Part shown: positions 25,310 to 33,537 of the stretch, one piece after another
Position numbering within the stretch: the stretch's first letter is position 1
Layout of the letters: the number at the start of each line of letters is the position of its first letter
DNA from: JAFHCF01 sp048497495
Lineage (GTDB): Bacteria; Pseudomonadota; Alphaproteobacteria; Rhizobiales; Ancalomicrobiaceae
Direction of reading: 5' to 3'
DNA length: 36,736 nt
NCBI GenBank assembly: GCA_048497495.1
Contig: JAFHCF010000115.1
Span: 1 to 36,736 of the forward strand
Translations under genes and position numbers: made by a program
Notes under the pieces: model-generated
Seen by the model: the letters and a program-made list of their open reading frames with translations, nothing else
What the model was told of the DNA's origin: nothing
The model's database searches: none

Positions 25310-28300
25310 TCACGTCACCGCTTCGAGATCGGCCTCCACCGACGAGCCGTCGGAGAGACGGTCGATCGCCGTGACGACCTCCGGCATCCGCACCCGGAAG
25401 AACAGCGCGTAGGCCGCCGGCAGGACGATGATGGTGAGGACCGTCGCCGCCAGGATGCCACCCATCATGGCGTAGGCCATCGGACCCCAGAAGGCCGACT
25501 GGGCGATCGGGATCAGCGCCAGCACCGCCGCCGCCGCCGTCAGCATGATCGGGCGGAAACGCCGGACCGCGGCCTCGATGGTGGCGTGCCAGGGATGGAG
25601 GCCCGCGTCGATGTCCTGGCCGATCTGATCGATCAGGATCACCGCGTTGCGCATGATGATGCCGGCGAGCGCGATGACGCCGAGGATCGCCACGAAGCCG
25701 AAGGCGGAGTTGGTCGCGATCAATGCCGCGGAGGCGCCGATCAGACCGAGCGGCGCGGTCATGAACACCAGCATGGTCTTGCCGAAGTGCTGCAACTGCA
25801 ACATCAGGATGATCATCATGATGATGATCATCAGCGGTGCCCGGGCGGCGATCGATACCTGGCTCTTGGCCGATTCCTCGACGGCGCCCTGCATCTCGAT
25901 GACGTAGCCGGGGGCGAGCCCGGCGCGCAGCGGCGCCAGCTTCTGATAGATCCGCTCGGTGATGTCGTTCGACTGGACGCCGTCGGGAACGATCCCGCGC
26001 ACGGTGATCGAGGGCAGGCGGTTGCGTCGCCATTCGATGCCGGGCTCGAGCACCGGCACCACCTTGGCGATCTGCGACATCGGGATCGAACGGCCGGACA
26101 GCGTCGGCACATAGGCCTCGTCGACCGCCGTCAGCAGAGTCCTCCCGCCTTCGGACTCGCGCAGCACGATCGAGACGGATTCCTCGCCGTCTCGGAATTC
26201 GCCGATCGGGGTGCCGGAAAGAACCGCCTGAAGGGTCTGGCGGATCATCTGCGACGTGACGCCGAGGGCGCGAGCGCGGTCCTGATCGACGACGAGGCGC
26301 AGCGCCGAGACCGGCTCCAGCCAATCGTCGTGGACGGTGGAGAGCGCCGGATCGGCGCGATACGCGGCCTTCACCTCGTCGGCGATGCGGCGGACCTCCT
26401 TGCGATCGGAGCCGGTGACGCGCATCTGCACGGCCCAGCCGACCGGCGGTCCGTTGAACAGGCGATCGACCTTGAAGCGGATCGCGGGGAAGTCGGCGGC
26501 GATCTGGGCGCGGATCTTCCTCACCAGACGCTCGCGTGCCTCCAAGTCCTTGGCGACCACCAGGAGCTGCGCGTAATTCGGATTGCGCAGTTGCTGGTCG
26601 AGCGGCAGATAGAAGCGCGGCGCGCCCTCGCCGACGAAGCTCGCGACGAAGGCCTGATCGGGATCGGCGAGGATGAGCTTCTCGATCTCGCGGGTGCGGG
26701 CGTCGGTCTCCGCGATGCCGGTGCCCTCGACGAACCACAGGTCGACGAGAAGCTCGGACCGGGTCGATTCGGGGAAGAAGCTCTTCGGCACGTGTTTGAA
26801 GCCATAGACGCCGACGCCGAAGGCGACGAGGGTCAACGCCAGCACGGCGGCGCGATGGCGCATGCTCCAGCCGATGGTGGCGCGCAGCGAACGGTAGAAG
26901 CGGGTATCGAAAGCGGAGTGATGTTCGCCGCTGTGCGGCCGCGACTTCAGGATGGCGTTGCCGATCCAGGGGGTGAAGTAGACCGCCGCGATCCACGACA
27001 CGATCAGCGCGATGCCGACGACCCAGAACAGCGAGTTGACGTATTCGCCGGCGGTGGACTTGGCGAAGCCGACGGGAATGAAGCCGGCGGTGGTCACCAG
27101 CGTGCCGGTCAGCATCGGGAAGGCGGTGGAGGTATAGGCGAAGGAGGCGGCGGAAATCTTGTCGAGACCCTCGTCGAGTTTGCGCTCCATCATCTCCACC
27201 GCGATCATGGCGTCGTCGACCAGGAGGCCGAGGGCGATGATCAGGGCGCCGAGCGAGATGCGTTGGAGGTCGATGCCCAAGACCTCCATCACCGCGAAGG
27301 TGGCGCAGAGCACCAACGGAATGGTGATGGCGACCACCGTGCCGGCGCGCCAGCCGATCGACAGGAAGGACACCGCCAGCACGATCACCAGGGCCTCGAC
27401 CAGCGCCTCGAAGAACTCGGCGATCGAATGGGCGACCACGTCCGGCTGATCGGAAATACGGGCGAGTTCGACGCCGACGGGCAGGCTCTCCTCCAGCGTC
27501 TTCATCGCCGTCCCGAGGGTCTTGCCGATCGCGGTGACGTTGCCGCCCTTGGCCATGACCACGCCGAGAACCACCGTATCCTTGCCGTCGTAGCGGAAGA
27601 GGCGGTCGGGCGGATCGATCAGACCGGAGGAGACGTTGGCGATGTCGCCGAGGCGGATGACTTCGTTGCCGGCGCGGATGCGCAGCTCGCGCAGTTCCTC
27701 CACCGTGTGGAACATGCCGTCGACGGCGACGCGCACCGACCGCCCTCCGGTCTCGATGCGGCCGGCGGGATCCATGGCATTCTGCTGGGCCAGCGCATCG
27801 GCGATCGAGCCCGCGGTGATGCCGCGTTCGGCCAGCGTCTTCGAGGAGACGTCGATGTAGATCTTCTCGGCCTGATCGCCGAGGATCGGCGCCTTCTCGA
27901 CCCCGGCGACGCGTAGCGCCACGTCACGGCCGCGCTTGGCGAAGTCCTTCAGCTCCGGAAACGAATAGCCCTGCCCGGTGAAGGCGTAGAGCGCGATGTA
28001 GGTGTCGCCGAACTCGTCGTTGAAATAGGGACCGAGCACCCCGGTCGGCAGGGTATACGCGATATCCCCGACCTTCTTGCGCACCTGATAGAACGCCTCG
28101 GCGACGTCGCGGTTGTGGACGTCGCCGCGGATCGACACCATCACCACCGCCGAACCGGCGCGAGTGTAGGACTTGATGTTCTCGAGGCCGGGCGTCTCCT
28201 GGAGCTTGCGCTCGATCTTGTCGACGACCTGGTCCTGCATCTCCTCGAGACTGGCGCCCGGCCACAGCGCCTGGACGATCATGACGCGAAAGGTGAAGTC

Positions 28301-28444
28301 GGGGTCTTCCTTCTGACCGAGGGAGACGAGCGACATCACCCCGGCGAGCACCGTCAGGACGAAGAAGAAGCGGGTCAGGTGACCGTGGCGGATCGCCCAG
28401 CGCGAAAGATTGAAACCGGACGTGGACGGGGACGGGTGGAGCAT
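25310..28444 (-). CDS. RND efflux transporter, AcrB/HAE1-type
   Basis: A 1,044-residue inner-membrane pump of the resistance-nodulation-division superfamily, driven by proton influx. It shows the two-fold repeat with 12 membrane segments and two large periplasmic loops. The proton-relay Asp-Asp pair is in IALGLLVDDAMIAVEMMER (TM4), and the second half has ALAGIIMRNAVILIDQI. PDFTFRVMIVQALWPGASLEEM is typical of family members that pair with single-domain lipoprotein adaptors. It follows the adaptor gene by 26 bp. No outer-membrane channel gene is linked, so it probably uses a shared TolC-like protein. Substrates cannot be named. Confidence 0.93.
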   Translation of the reverse strand: MLHPSPSTSGFNLSRWAIRHGHLTRFFFVLTVLAGVMSLVSLGQKEDPDFTFRVMIVQALWPGASLEEMQDQVVDKIERKLQETPGLENIKSYTRAGSAVVMVSIRGDVHNRDVAEAFYQVRKKVGDIAYTLPTGVLGPYFNDEFGDTYIALYAFTGQGYSFPELKDFAKRGRDVALRVAGVEKAPILGDQAEKIYIDVSSKTLAERGITAGSIADALAQQNAMDPAGRIETGGRSVRVAVDGMFHTVEELRELRIRAGNEVIRLGDIANVSSGLIDPPDRLFRYDGKDTVVLGVVMAKGGNVTAIGKTLGTAMKTLEESLPVGVELARISDQPDVVAHSIAEFFEALVEALVIVLAVSFLSIGWRAGTVVAITIPLVLCATFAVMEVLGIDLQRISLGALIIALGLLVDDAMIAVEMMERKLDEGLDKISAASFAYTSTAFPMLTGTLVTTAGFIPVGFAKSTAGEYVNSLFWVVGIALIVSWIAAVYFTPWIGNAILKSRPHSGEHHSAFDTRFYRSLRATIGWSMRHRAAVLALTLVAFGVGVYGFKHVPKSFFPESTRSELLVDLWFVEGTGIAETDARTREIEKLILADPDQAFVASFVGEGAPRFYLPLDQQLRNPNYAQLLVVAKDLEARERLVRKIRAQIAADFPAIRFKVDRLFNGPPVGWAVQMRVTGSDRKEVRRIADEVKAAYRADPALSTVHDDWLEPVSALRLVVDQDRARALGVTSQMIRQTLQAVLSGTPIGEFRDGEESVSIVLRESEGGRTLLTAVDEAYVPTLSGRSIPMSQIAKVVPVLEPGIEWRRNRLPSITVRGIVPDGVQSNDITERIYQKLAPLRAGLAPGYVIEMQGAVEESAKSQVSIAARAPLMIIIMMIILMLQLQHFGKTMLVFMTAPLGLIGASAALIATNSAFGFVAILGVIALAGIIMRNAVILIDQIGQDIDAGLHPWHATIEAAVRRFRPIMLTAAAAVLALIPIAQSAFWGPMAYAMMGGILAATVLTIIVLPAAYALFFRVRMPEVVTAIDRLSDGSSVEADLEAVT

Positions 28445-28470
28445 GGCGTTCTCCTGCCGACGATCGGCGA

Positions 28471-29586
28471 TCAATTGGCGGGAGCGGCGGCGGCGGTCTC
28501 GGCGGGCAGCGCCACCTTCTTGCCGGGCACCAGGAACTGCACGCCGGCGGTGACGACGCGATCGCCCGGCGTCAGACCGGAGAGGATGCGGACGCCTTCC
28601 GGCGCCACCGGGCCGAGGGTGACCTCGCGCGGCATCACCGTCGAGGTGGCGGTGTCGACCACCCACACCCGGGGCGCCGCCCCTTCGGCGGCGAGGGCGG
28701 AGAGCGGCACCACGACCGACCCGGCGGCGACCGGCACGCGGGCCTCCACCGTGGCGGTCATGCCGAGGCGGACGCGGGCGTCGGGGGGTAGCGTGACGCG
28801 GATCGAATAGGTGCGCGACGCCGGATCGGCGGAGCCGGCGATCTCGCGGACCCGGCCGGCCAGACGCAGCCCGTCGTCGGCCCAGAATCGCACCTCGACC
28901 GCCTGATCCTTGGCGAAGCGGACGACGTCCTGCTCCGGCACGGCGATCGCCACCTCCTTCTCGTCGTCGCGGGCGACGACCGCCACCGGGGTGCCGGCGG
29001 CGACCACCTGACCGACGTCGGCGCGAATGTCGGTGACGATGCCCTCGGCATCGGCGACGAGATCGGCATAGCCCATCTGGTTCACCGCCTGATCGCGGGC
29101 GGAGACGGCGGCTTCCAGGGCCGCCACCGCCTGATCGACGTCGAGAGTGGCGCGATCGAGATTGGCGTCGGCGACGAAGCCCTTGGTGTTCAGGGCGCGG
29201 GTGCGTGAGCGGCTGTCCTCGGCGACCTTGAGGCGCGAGCGGGCGGCGACGACATTGGCCTCCGCCGTCTTCAGGGCGAGTTCGAGATCGGCGGGGTCGA
29301 GCCGGGCGATCACTCGGCCGGCCTCGACGCGGGCGCCGATGTCGACCCGACGTTCGACGATCTTGCCGGGGACGCGGAAGCCGAGCGCGGTCTCGACGCG
29401 GGCGCGCACCGAGCCGGAATAGCGCATCGTCCGGGTCACCTCGCCGGTGACGATGGTCATGGTCTTCACCGGGCGGACCGCCTTGCCGACGTCCTCGACC
29501 TTCTCCTCGCGGCAGCCGGCCAGCGCCGCGGCGGCGATCAGCACGGCGGCGAAGGCCGTGGCGCGGCGGAGGGGGGATGACGTCAT
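28471..29586 (-). CDS. RND efflux periplasmic adaptor (membrane fusion protein)
   Basis: A 371-residue HlyD/AcrA-type lipoprotein. The signal peptide ends in the lipobox LAGC near residue 24. The body has a barrel/lipoyl domain (GFRVPGKIVERRVDIGARVEAGRVIARLDPAD), an alpha hairpin rich in alanine and leucine heptads (about residues 95-165), the second lipoyl half (ADAEGIVTDIRADVGQVVAAGTPVAVV) and the beta-barrel ending GLTPGDRVVTAGVQFLVPGKKV. It links the RND pump to an outer-membrane channel. AGGAGA precedes the ATG. It is the middle gene of a tetR-adaptor-pump operon. Confidence 0.93.
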   Translation of the reverse strand: MTSSPLRRATAFAAVLIAAAALAGCREEKVEDVGKAVRPVKTMTIVTGEVTRTMRYSGSVRARVETALGFRVPGKIVERRVDIGARVEAGRVIARLDPADLELALKTAEANVVAARSRLKVAEDSRSRTRALNTKGFVADANLDRATLDVDQAVAALEAAVSARDQAVNQMGYADLVADAEGIVTDIRADVGQVVAAGTPVAVVARDDEKEVAIAVPEQDVVRFAKDQAVEVRFWADDGLRLAGRVREIAGSADPASRTYSIRVTLPPDARVRLGMTATVEARVPVAAGSVVVPLSALAAEGAAPRVWVVDTATSTVMPREVTLGPVAPEGVRILSGLTPGDRVVTAGVQFLVPGKKVALPAETAAAAPAN

Positions 29587-29657
29587 GGGGAGTTCTCCTC
29601 GAACGGGTCTTACGGGCGCCGACGGCGGTATCGGGGGCCGTGGTCGGATCGCGGCGG

Positions 29658-30263
29658 TCAGGGGCAGCGCAGGGCTCGGATGATGAATGCGCCCAATTCC
29701 TCCGGTCCGGCGCGCTCCGCGTCGTCGGAGCACTGGAGGAGAAGGGTCGGGTGAAAGAGCGAGACATAGGCCTGCCGCGCGCAGGCGGCGTCCCGGCGAA
29801 GATCCTTCCGCGCGGTGAATTCACCGCGCTCGACCCCCTCCCGGATCAACATCTCGATGACGTCGGTCATCCGGCCGAGGTGATCGGTGATCGTCTGCCA
29901 CTGCTCGGTCATCGCCACCTGGACGATCTCATAGGCCTTGGGATCGGAGACGAAGGCCTCGAGGTTGAGACGGTAGTTGTCGACGAAGAAGCGCAGAAGA
30001 CGTTCGCAGGCGCTGCCGGGCGCGGCGACGATCTCCAAATTGTAGGCGTGGCGCTGGTCGAGCAGGCGCGTGGCGATCGCCTCGACGATCTCCAGCTTGG
30101 AGGCGAAGAAACGATAGACGTTGGCCGGCGACATACCGAGCTCGCGCGCCATGTCGGCGACCGTCGTCTTCGAATAGCCGTAGTGGCGGAAGAGCCGCTC
30201 GGCGACGTCGAGAATGCGGGCGCGGACCTCGCCGCGGTCGTCCTGCGCTTCGTTGGGGGTCAT
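29658..30263 (-). CDS. TetR family regulator of the efflux operon
   Basis: A 201-residue TetR-family repressor. The N-terminal helix-turn-helix is ARILDVAERLFRHYGYSKTTVADMARELGMSPANVYRFFASK (about residues 14-56), and the C-terminal helical ligand domain is of the AcrR-like kind. The ATG at 30263 is chosen because sequence upstream is a non-coding-looking tandem repeat. It leads the adaptor gene by 71 bp on the same strand, so the repressor is first in its own operon. A 9-bp-arm palindrome just downstream of the promoter at 30411-30439 is the likely operator. Confidence 0.88.
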   Translation of the reverse strand: MTPNEAQDDRGEVRARILDVAERLFRHYGYSKTTVADMARELGMSPANVYRFFASKLEIVEAIATRLLDQRHAYNLEIVAAPGSACERLLRFFVDNYRLNLEAFVSDPKAYEIVQVAMTEQWQTITDHLGRMTDVIEMLIREGVERGEFTARKDLRRDAACARQAYVSLFHPTLLLQCSDDAERAGPEELGAFIIRALRCP

Positions 30264-30274
30264 CGGCACCTTCC

Positions 30275-30339
30275 GATCTCGTCGGCCGATCTCGTCGGCC
30301 GACCTCGTCCGCCGACCTCGTCCGCCGATCTCTCCGGCC
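30275..30339. repeat. 13-bp tandem repeat (5 copies) in tetR leader
   Basis: Five 13-bp units follow the pattern GATCTCGTCGGCC or GACCTCGTCCGCC. Units 1 and 2 are identical, units 3 and 4 are identical, and unit 5 is diverged, followed by a partial sixth. It sits between the predicted promoter and the tetR start, so copy number could change the length of the 5' leader. Confidence 0.85.
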
Positions 30340-30383
30340 GATCGCCCGAACCGGCGACCCGCCCCGCGACGACGGACATTCGT

Positions 30384-30439
30384 CGACTGACGTTTTTTCT
30401 TATTCGTCAGTCGATAATCGATAGTCGTCCGCCGGTCAA
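30384..30439 (-). promoter_or_regulatory. Candidate tetR-efflux promoter and operator
   Basis: On the minus strand TTGACC (30434-30439), a 17-bp spacer and TATCGA (30411-30416) form a promoter. It runs into a perfect inverted repeat CGACTGACG (30405-30413) and CGTCAGTCG (30384-30392), arms 9 bp, spacer 12 bp. The position over the -10 box and start site suits a TetR repressor. Confidence 0.6.
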
Positions 30440-30695
30440 GCGGGGTGTCCTCCGATCGGCGCGGCGACCTCACGCGAACCGCCCGGGGCGAGCCCTCACC
30501 GTCGAAATCGGTCGATGATCGATATCAACGACATGACCCCGATGGCGTATCAAAACTGTTCACGAACGATCCGCCGCCTTGTGGTCGGTGGGTTCTCGAC
30601 CAATCCTCCACCTACAGTGCGAATCTCCCAGCCGGAGACGTCGGTGGAGAGGGCGTGTCTCGCCCACGCCGGATACGGAGCAAGGAGGAATTTCG
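30440..30695. other. Intergenic region before pepN
   Basis: About 256 bp between the tetR promoter and pepN. The only clear element is the pepN ribosome site AAGGAGG (30682-30688). The AT-richer tract near 30515-30570 may hold the pepN promoter, but no boxes stand out. Confidence 0.45.
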
Positions 30696-33359
30696 ATGGA
30701 TCTCGCCGCCGCGGGCGCGGTCGAGGAGCCGGTTCGGCTCGCCGACTATTCTCCCACTCCGTATCGCGTCACCACCGTGCGGCTCGCCTTTCGGCTCGAC
30801 CCGGGCGAGACCATCGTCCGTGCCGAGACGGTGTTCGAGCGACGGGAGGGCACTGCGCCCGGCACGGCGCTGGTGCTCGACGGCGACGAGCTCGACGTGG
30901 TGGCGATCGCGCTCGACGGGGCGGCGCTCACCGCCGAGGCCTCGGCGGCCGGGGACTGGCGGGCCGATTCGCAGCGCTTCGAGCTGACTTCGCCGCCCGC
31001 CGAGCGTTTCACGCTGAGCGTCACGACGCGGCTCGATCCCGCCGCCAACACCAAGCTGATGGGGCTCTATCGCTCGTCGGGCAACTGGTGCACCCAGTGC
31101 GAGGCCGAGGGCTTCCGCCGCATCACCTATGCCTACGACCGGCCCGACGTCCTCGCCGTCTACACCACCCGGATCGAGGCGTCGCGGACGGACGCGCCCT
31201 TCCTGCTGTCGAACGGCAATCCGGTCGAGGCGGGCGACATCCCCGGCACCGACCGCCATTTCGCGGTGTGGCACGACCCCTTCCCCAAGCCGGCCTATCT
31301 CTACGCCATGGTCGCCGGCGACTTCGGCCGGATCGAGGATTCGTTCACCACCCTGTCGGGACGGGTGGTGAAGCTCGAGATCTTCGTCGAGCACGGCCGC
31401 GAGGATCGCGCCGACTACGCCATGGACGCGCTGAAGCGCTCGATGCGCTGGGACGAGGAGGCCTACGGGCGCGAATACGACCTCGACGTCTTCATGATCG
31501 TCGCCGTCGGCGACTTCAACATGGGGGCGATGGAGAACAAGGGGCTCAACGTCTTCAACGACAAATACGTCCTCGCCAGCCCCAAGACGGCGACCGACGT
31601 CGACTATGCCCATATCGAGGGCGTCATCGCCCACGAGTATTTCCACAATTGGACCGGCAACCGCATCACCTGCCGCGACTGGTTCCAGCTCTGCCTCAAG
31701 GAAGGGTTGACGGTCTATCGCGACCAGGAGTTCTCCGCCGACCAGCGCTCACGGCCGGTCAAGCGCATCGCCGACGTGCGGCTCCTGAAGAGCCACCAGT
31801 TCCCCGAGGACGCCGGGCCGCTCGCCCATCCGATCCGCCCGGACACCTACCGGGAGATCAACAACTTCTACACCGCGACGGTCTACGAGAAGGGCGCCGA
31901 GGTGGTCCGCATGCTGGCGACCCTTCTCGGGCCGGCGGGTTTCCGCAAGGGCATGGACCTCTATTTCGACCGCCACGACGGCGACGCCGCCACCATCGAG
32001 GACTTCCTCGCCTGTTTGGCGGACGCCACCGGGCGCGATCTCCAGCGCTTCTCGCTCTGGTACACCCAGGCCGGGACGCCGGAGGTGGTCGTCACCATCG
32101 CCTGGGACGCGGCGGCCGGACGGCTGAAGCTCGGCTTCGACCAGACGACCCCGCCGACGCCGGGCCAGCCGTCGAAGAAGCCGATGACCATCCCGATCCG
32201 CTTCGGCCTCGTCGGGCCGGACGGCGAGGACCTCGCCTACGCGCGGGTCACCGGCGCCGAAGTCGACGGCGACGTCCTGGTGCTCGAGGAGGCCCGGCAT
32301 GAGGTGGTGTTCGAGGGGGTGCCGGCGCGGCCGGTGCCCTCGCTGCTGCGCGGCTTCTCGGCGCCGGTGAAACTCACCTCGGGGCTCGACACCGAGGATA
32401 CGCTGTTCCTCACCGCCCACGACGGCGACCCCTTCAACCGCTGGCAGGCCGGCCAGACCATGGCGATGAAGACCCTGGTGGAGGGCACCCGGGCGATCCG
32501 CAGGGGAGCCGTGGCCCCGATCGACGCGCGCGTCGTGGAGGCGTTCCGCCGGATCGCCGTCGACGAGACCCTCGACCCGGATTTCCGGGCGCTCGCCATC
32601 GGATTGCCGACCGAGGCCGACGTGGCGCGCGAGATCGCCGTCGACGTCGACCCCGACGCCATCCTGGCGGCGCGCGACGCCCTGCGCGGCGTCATCGCGC
32701 GCAGCGGTCGCGACAGTTTCCGCCGGATCCACGACGCGCCGGTCTCCGACGGACCCTATGCGCCGGATGCGGTCTCCGCCGGCCTTCGAGCGCTGCGCAA
32801 TGCCGCGCTCGATTATCTGGTGCGCGCCGGAGACGGCGAGCTGGCCCTCGCCCGCTTTCGCGGCGCCGACAACATGACCGACCGTCTGGCGGCCCTGACG
32901 ACGATCGTCGCCGCCGATCTGCCGCAGACGGCGGAGGTGCTCGCCGACTTCCACGACCAGTTCGCCGGCGACGCGCTGGTGATCGACAAATGGCTGATGG
33001 TCCAGGCGACGGCGCCGGTCGCCGGCACGCTCGAGCGGGTGGTGGCGCTGACCGGCCATCCCGCCTTCTCGATCTCCAACCCCAACCGGGTGCGCTCGCT
33101 GATCACCACCTTCGCCACCGGCAACCAGACCCAGTTCAACCGGGCCGACGGCGCCGGCTTCGCCTTCGTCGCCGATCAGGTGCTGCTTCTCGACGAGATC
33201 AACCCGCAGGTGGCGGCGCGACTGCTCTCCGCCTTCCGCTCCTGGCGGGCGCTGGAGCCACGGCGGCGCGCCTACGCGGAGGCCGAATTGAAGCGGGTGG
33301 CGTCGTCCGGCGGGTTGTCGCGCGACGTCGCCGACATCGCGGTGCGCTCGCTCGACTGA
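30696..33359 (+). CDS. pepN: Aminopeptidase N (M1 family zinc metallopeptidase)
   Basis: An 887-residue cytosolic aminopeptidase that removes N-terminal residues from peptides. The exopeptidase motif GAMENKGLNVFNDKYVL and the zinc site HEYFHNWTGNRITCRDWFQLCLKEGLTVYRDQEFS (HEXXH plus distal Glu) are intact. The length and the C-terminal helical domain (for example NPNRVRSLITTFATGNQTQFNRADGAGF) are of the E. coli PepN type. The ATG at 30696 has a strong AAGGAGG seven bases upstream, which overrides an earlier in-frame ATG at 30579. The following gene is a histidine kinase on the same strand. Confidence 0.97.
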   Translation: MDLAAAGAVEEPVRLADYSPTPYRVTTVRLAFRLDPGETIVRAETVFERREGTAPGTALVLDGDELDVVAIALDGAALTAEASAAGDWRADSQRFELTSPPAERFTLSVTTRLDPAANTKLMGLYRSSGNWCTQCEAEGFRRITYAYDRPDVLAVYTTRIEASRTDAPFLLSNGNPVEAGDIPGTDRHFAVWHDPFPKPAYLYAMVAGDFGRIEDSFTTLSGRVVKLEIFVEHGREDRADYAMDALKRSMRWDEEAYGREYDLDVFMIVAVGDFNMGAMENKGLNVFNDKYVLASPKTATDVDYAHIEGVIAHEYFHNWTGNRITCRDWFQLCLKEGLTVYRDQEFSADQRSRPVKRIADVRLLKSHQFPEDAGPLAHPIRPDTYREINNFYTATVYEKGAEVVRMLATLLGPAGFRKGMDLYFDRHDGDAATIEDFLACLADATGRDLQRFSLWYTQAGTPEVVVTIAWDAAAGRLKLGFDQTTPPTPGQPSKKPMTIPIRFGLVGPDGEDLAYARVTGAEVDGDVLVLEEARHEVVFEGVPARPVPSLLRGFSAPVKLTSGLDTEDTLFLTAHDGDPFNRWQAGQTMAMKTLVEGTRAIRRGAVAPIDARVVEAFRRIAVDETLDPDFRALAIGLPTEADVAREIAVDVDPDAILAARDALRGVIARSGRDSFRRIHDAPVSDGPYAPDAVSAGLRALRNAALDYLVRAGDGELALARFRGADNMTDRLAALTTIVAADLPQTAEVLADFHDQFAGDALVIDKWLMVQATAPVAGTLERVVALTGHPAFSISNPNRVRSLITTFATGNQTQFNRADGAGFAFVADQVLLLDEINPQVAARLLSAFRSWRALEPRRRAYAEAELKRVASSGGLSRDVADIAVRSLD

Positions 33360-33537
33360 GCAGCACATTTCGACGGAGACCACCGACGGGCGACACCGGC
33401 CGTTCGCCGCGACATTCGGGAGAATACGAGGGACCCCATTAAGGCTTCGGAAACCCTATGGACAAGCCGAGTCACGTCGATTCAAATGAAGGTGATTCGG
33501 GGCGGGGCTGTGGGGTATCGACCCGCTCGAATCTTCA

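Noticed and set aside
25310..29824. Single 1,504-codon frame spanning the efflux pump and adaptor region
   Set aside because: The part upstream of 28444 is out of frame with the adaptor gene and is arginine-rich shadow sequence; the real pump starts at 28444.
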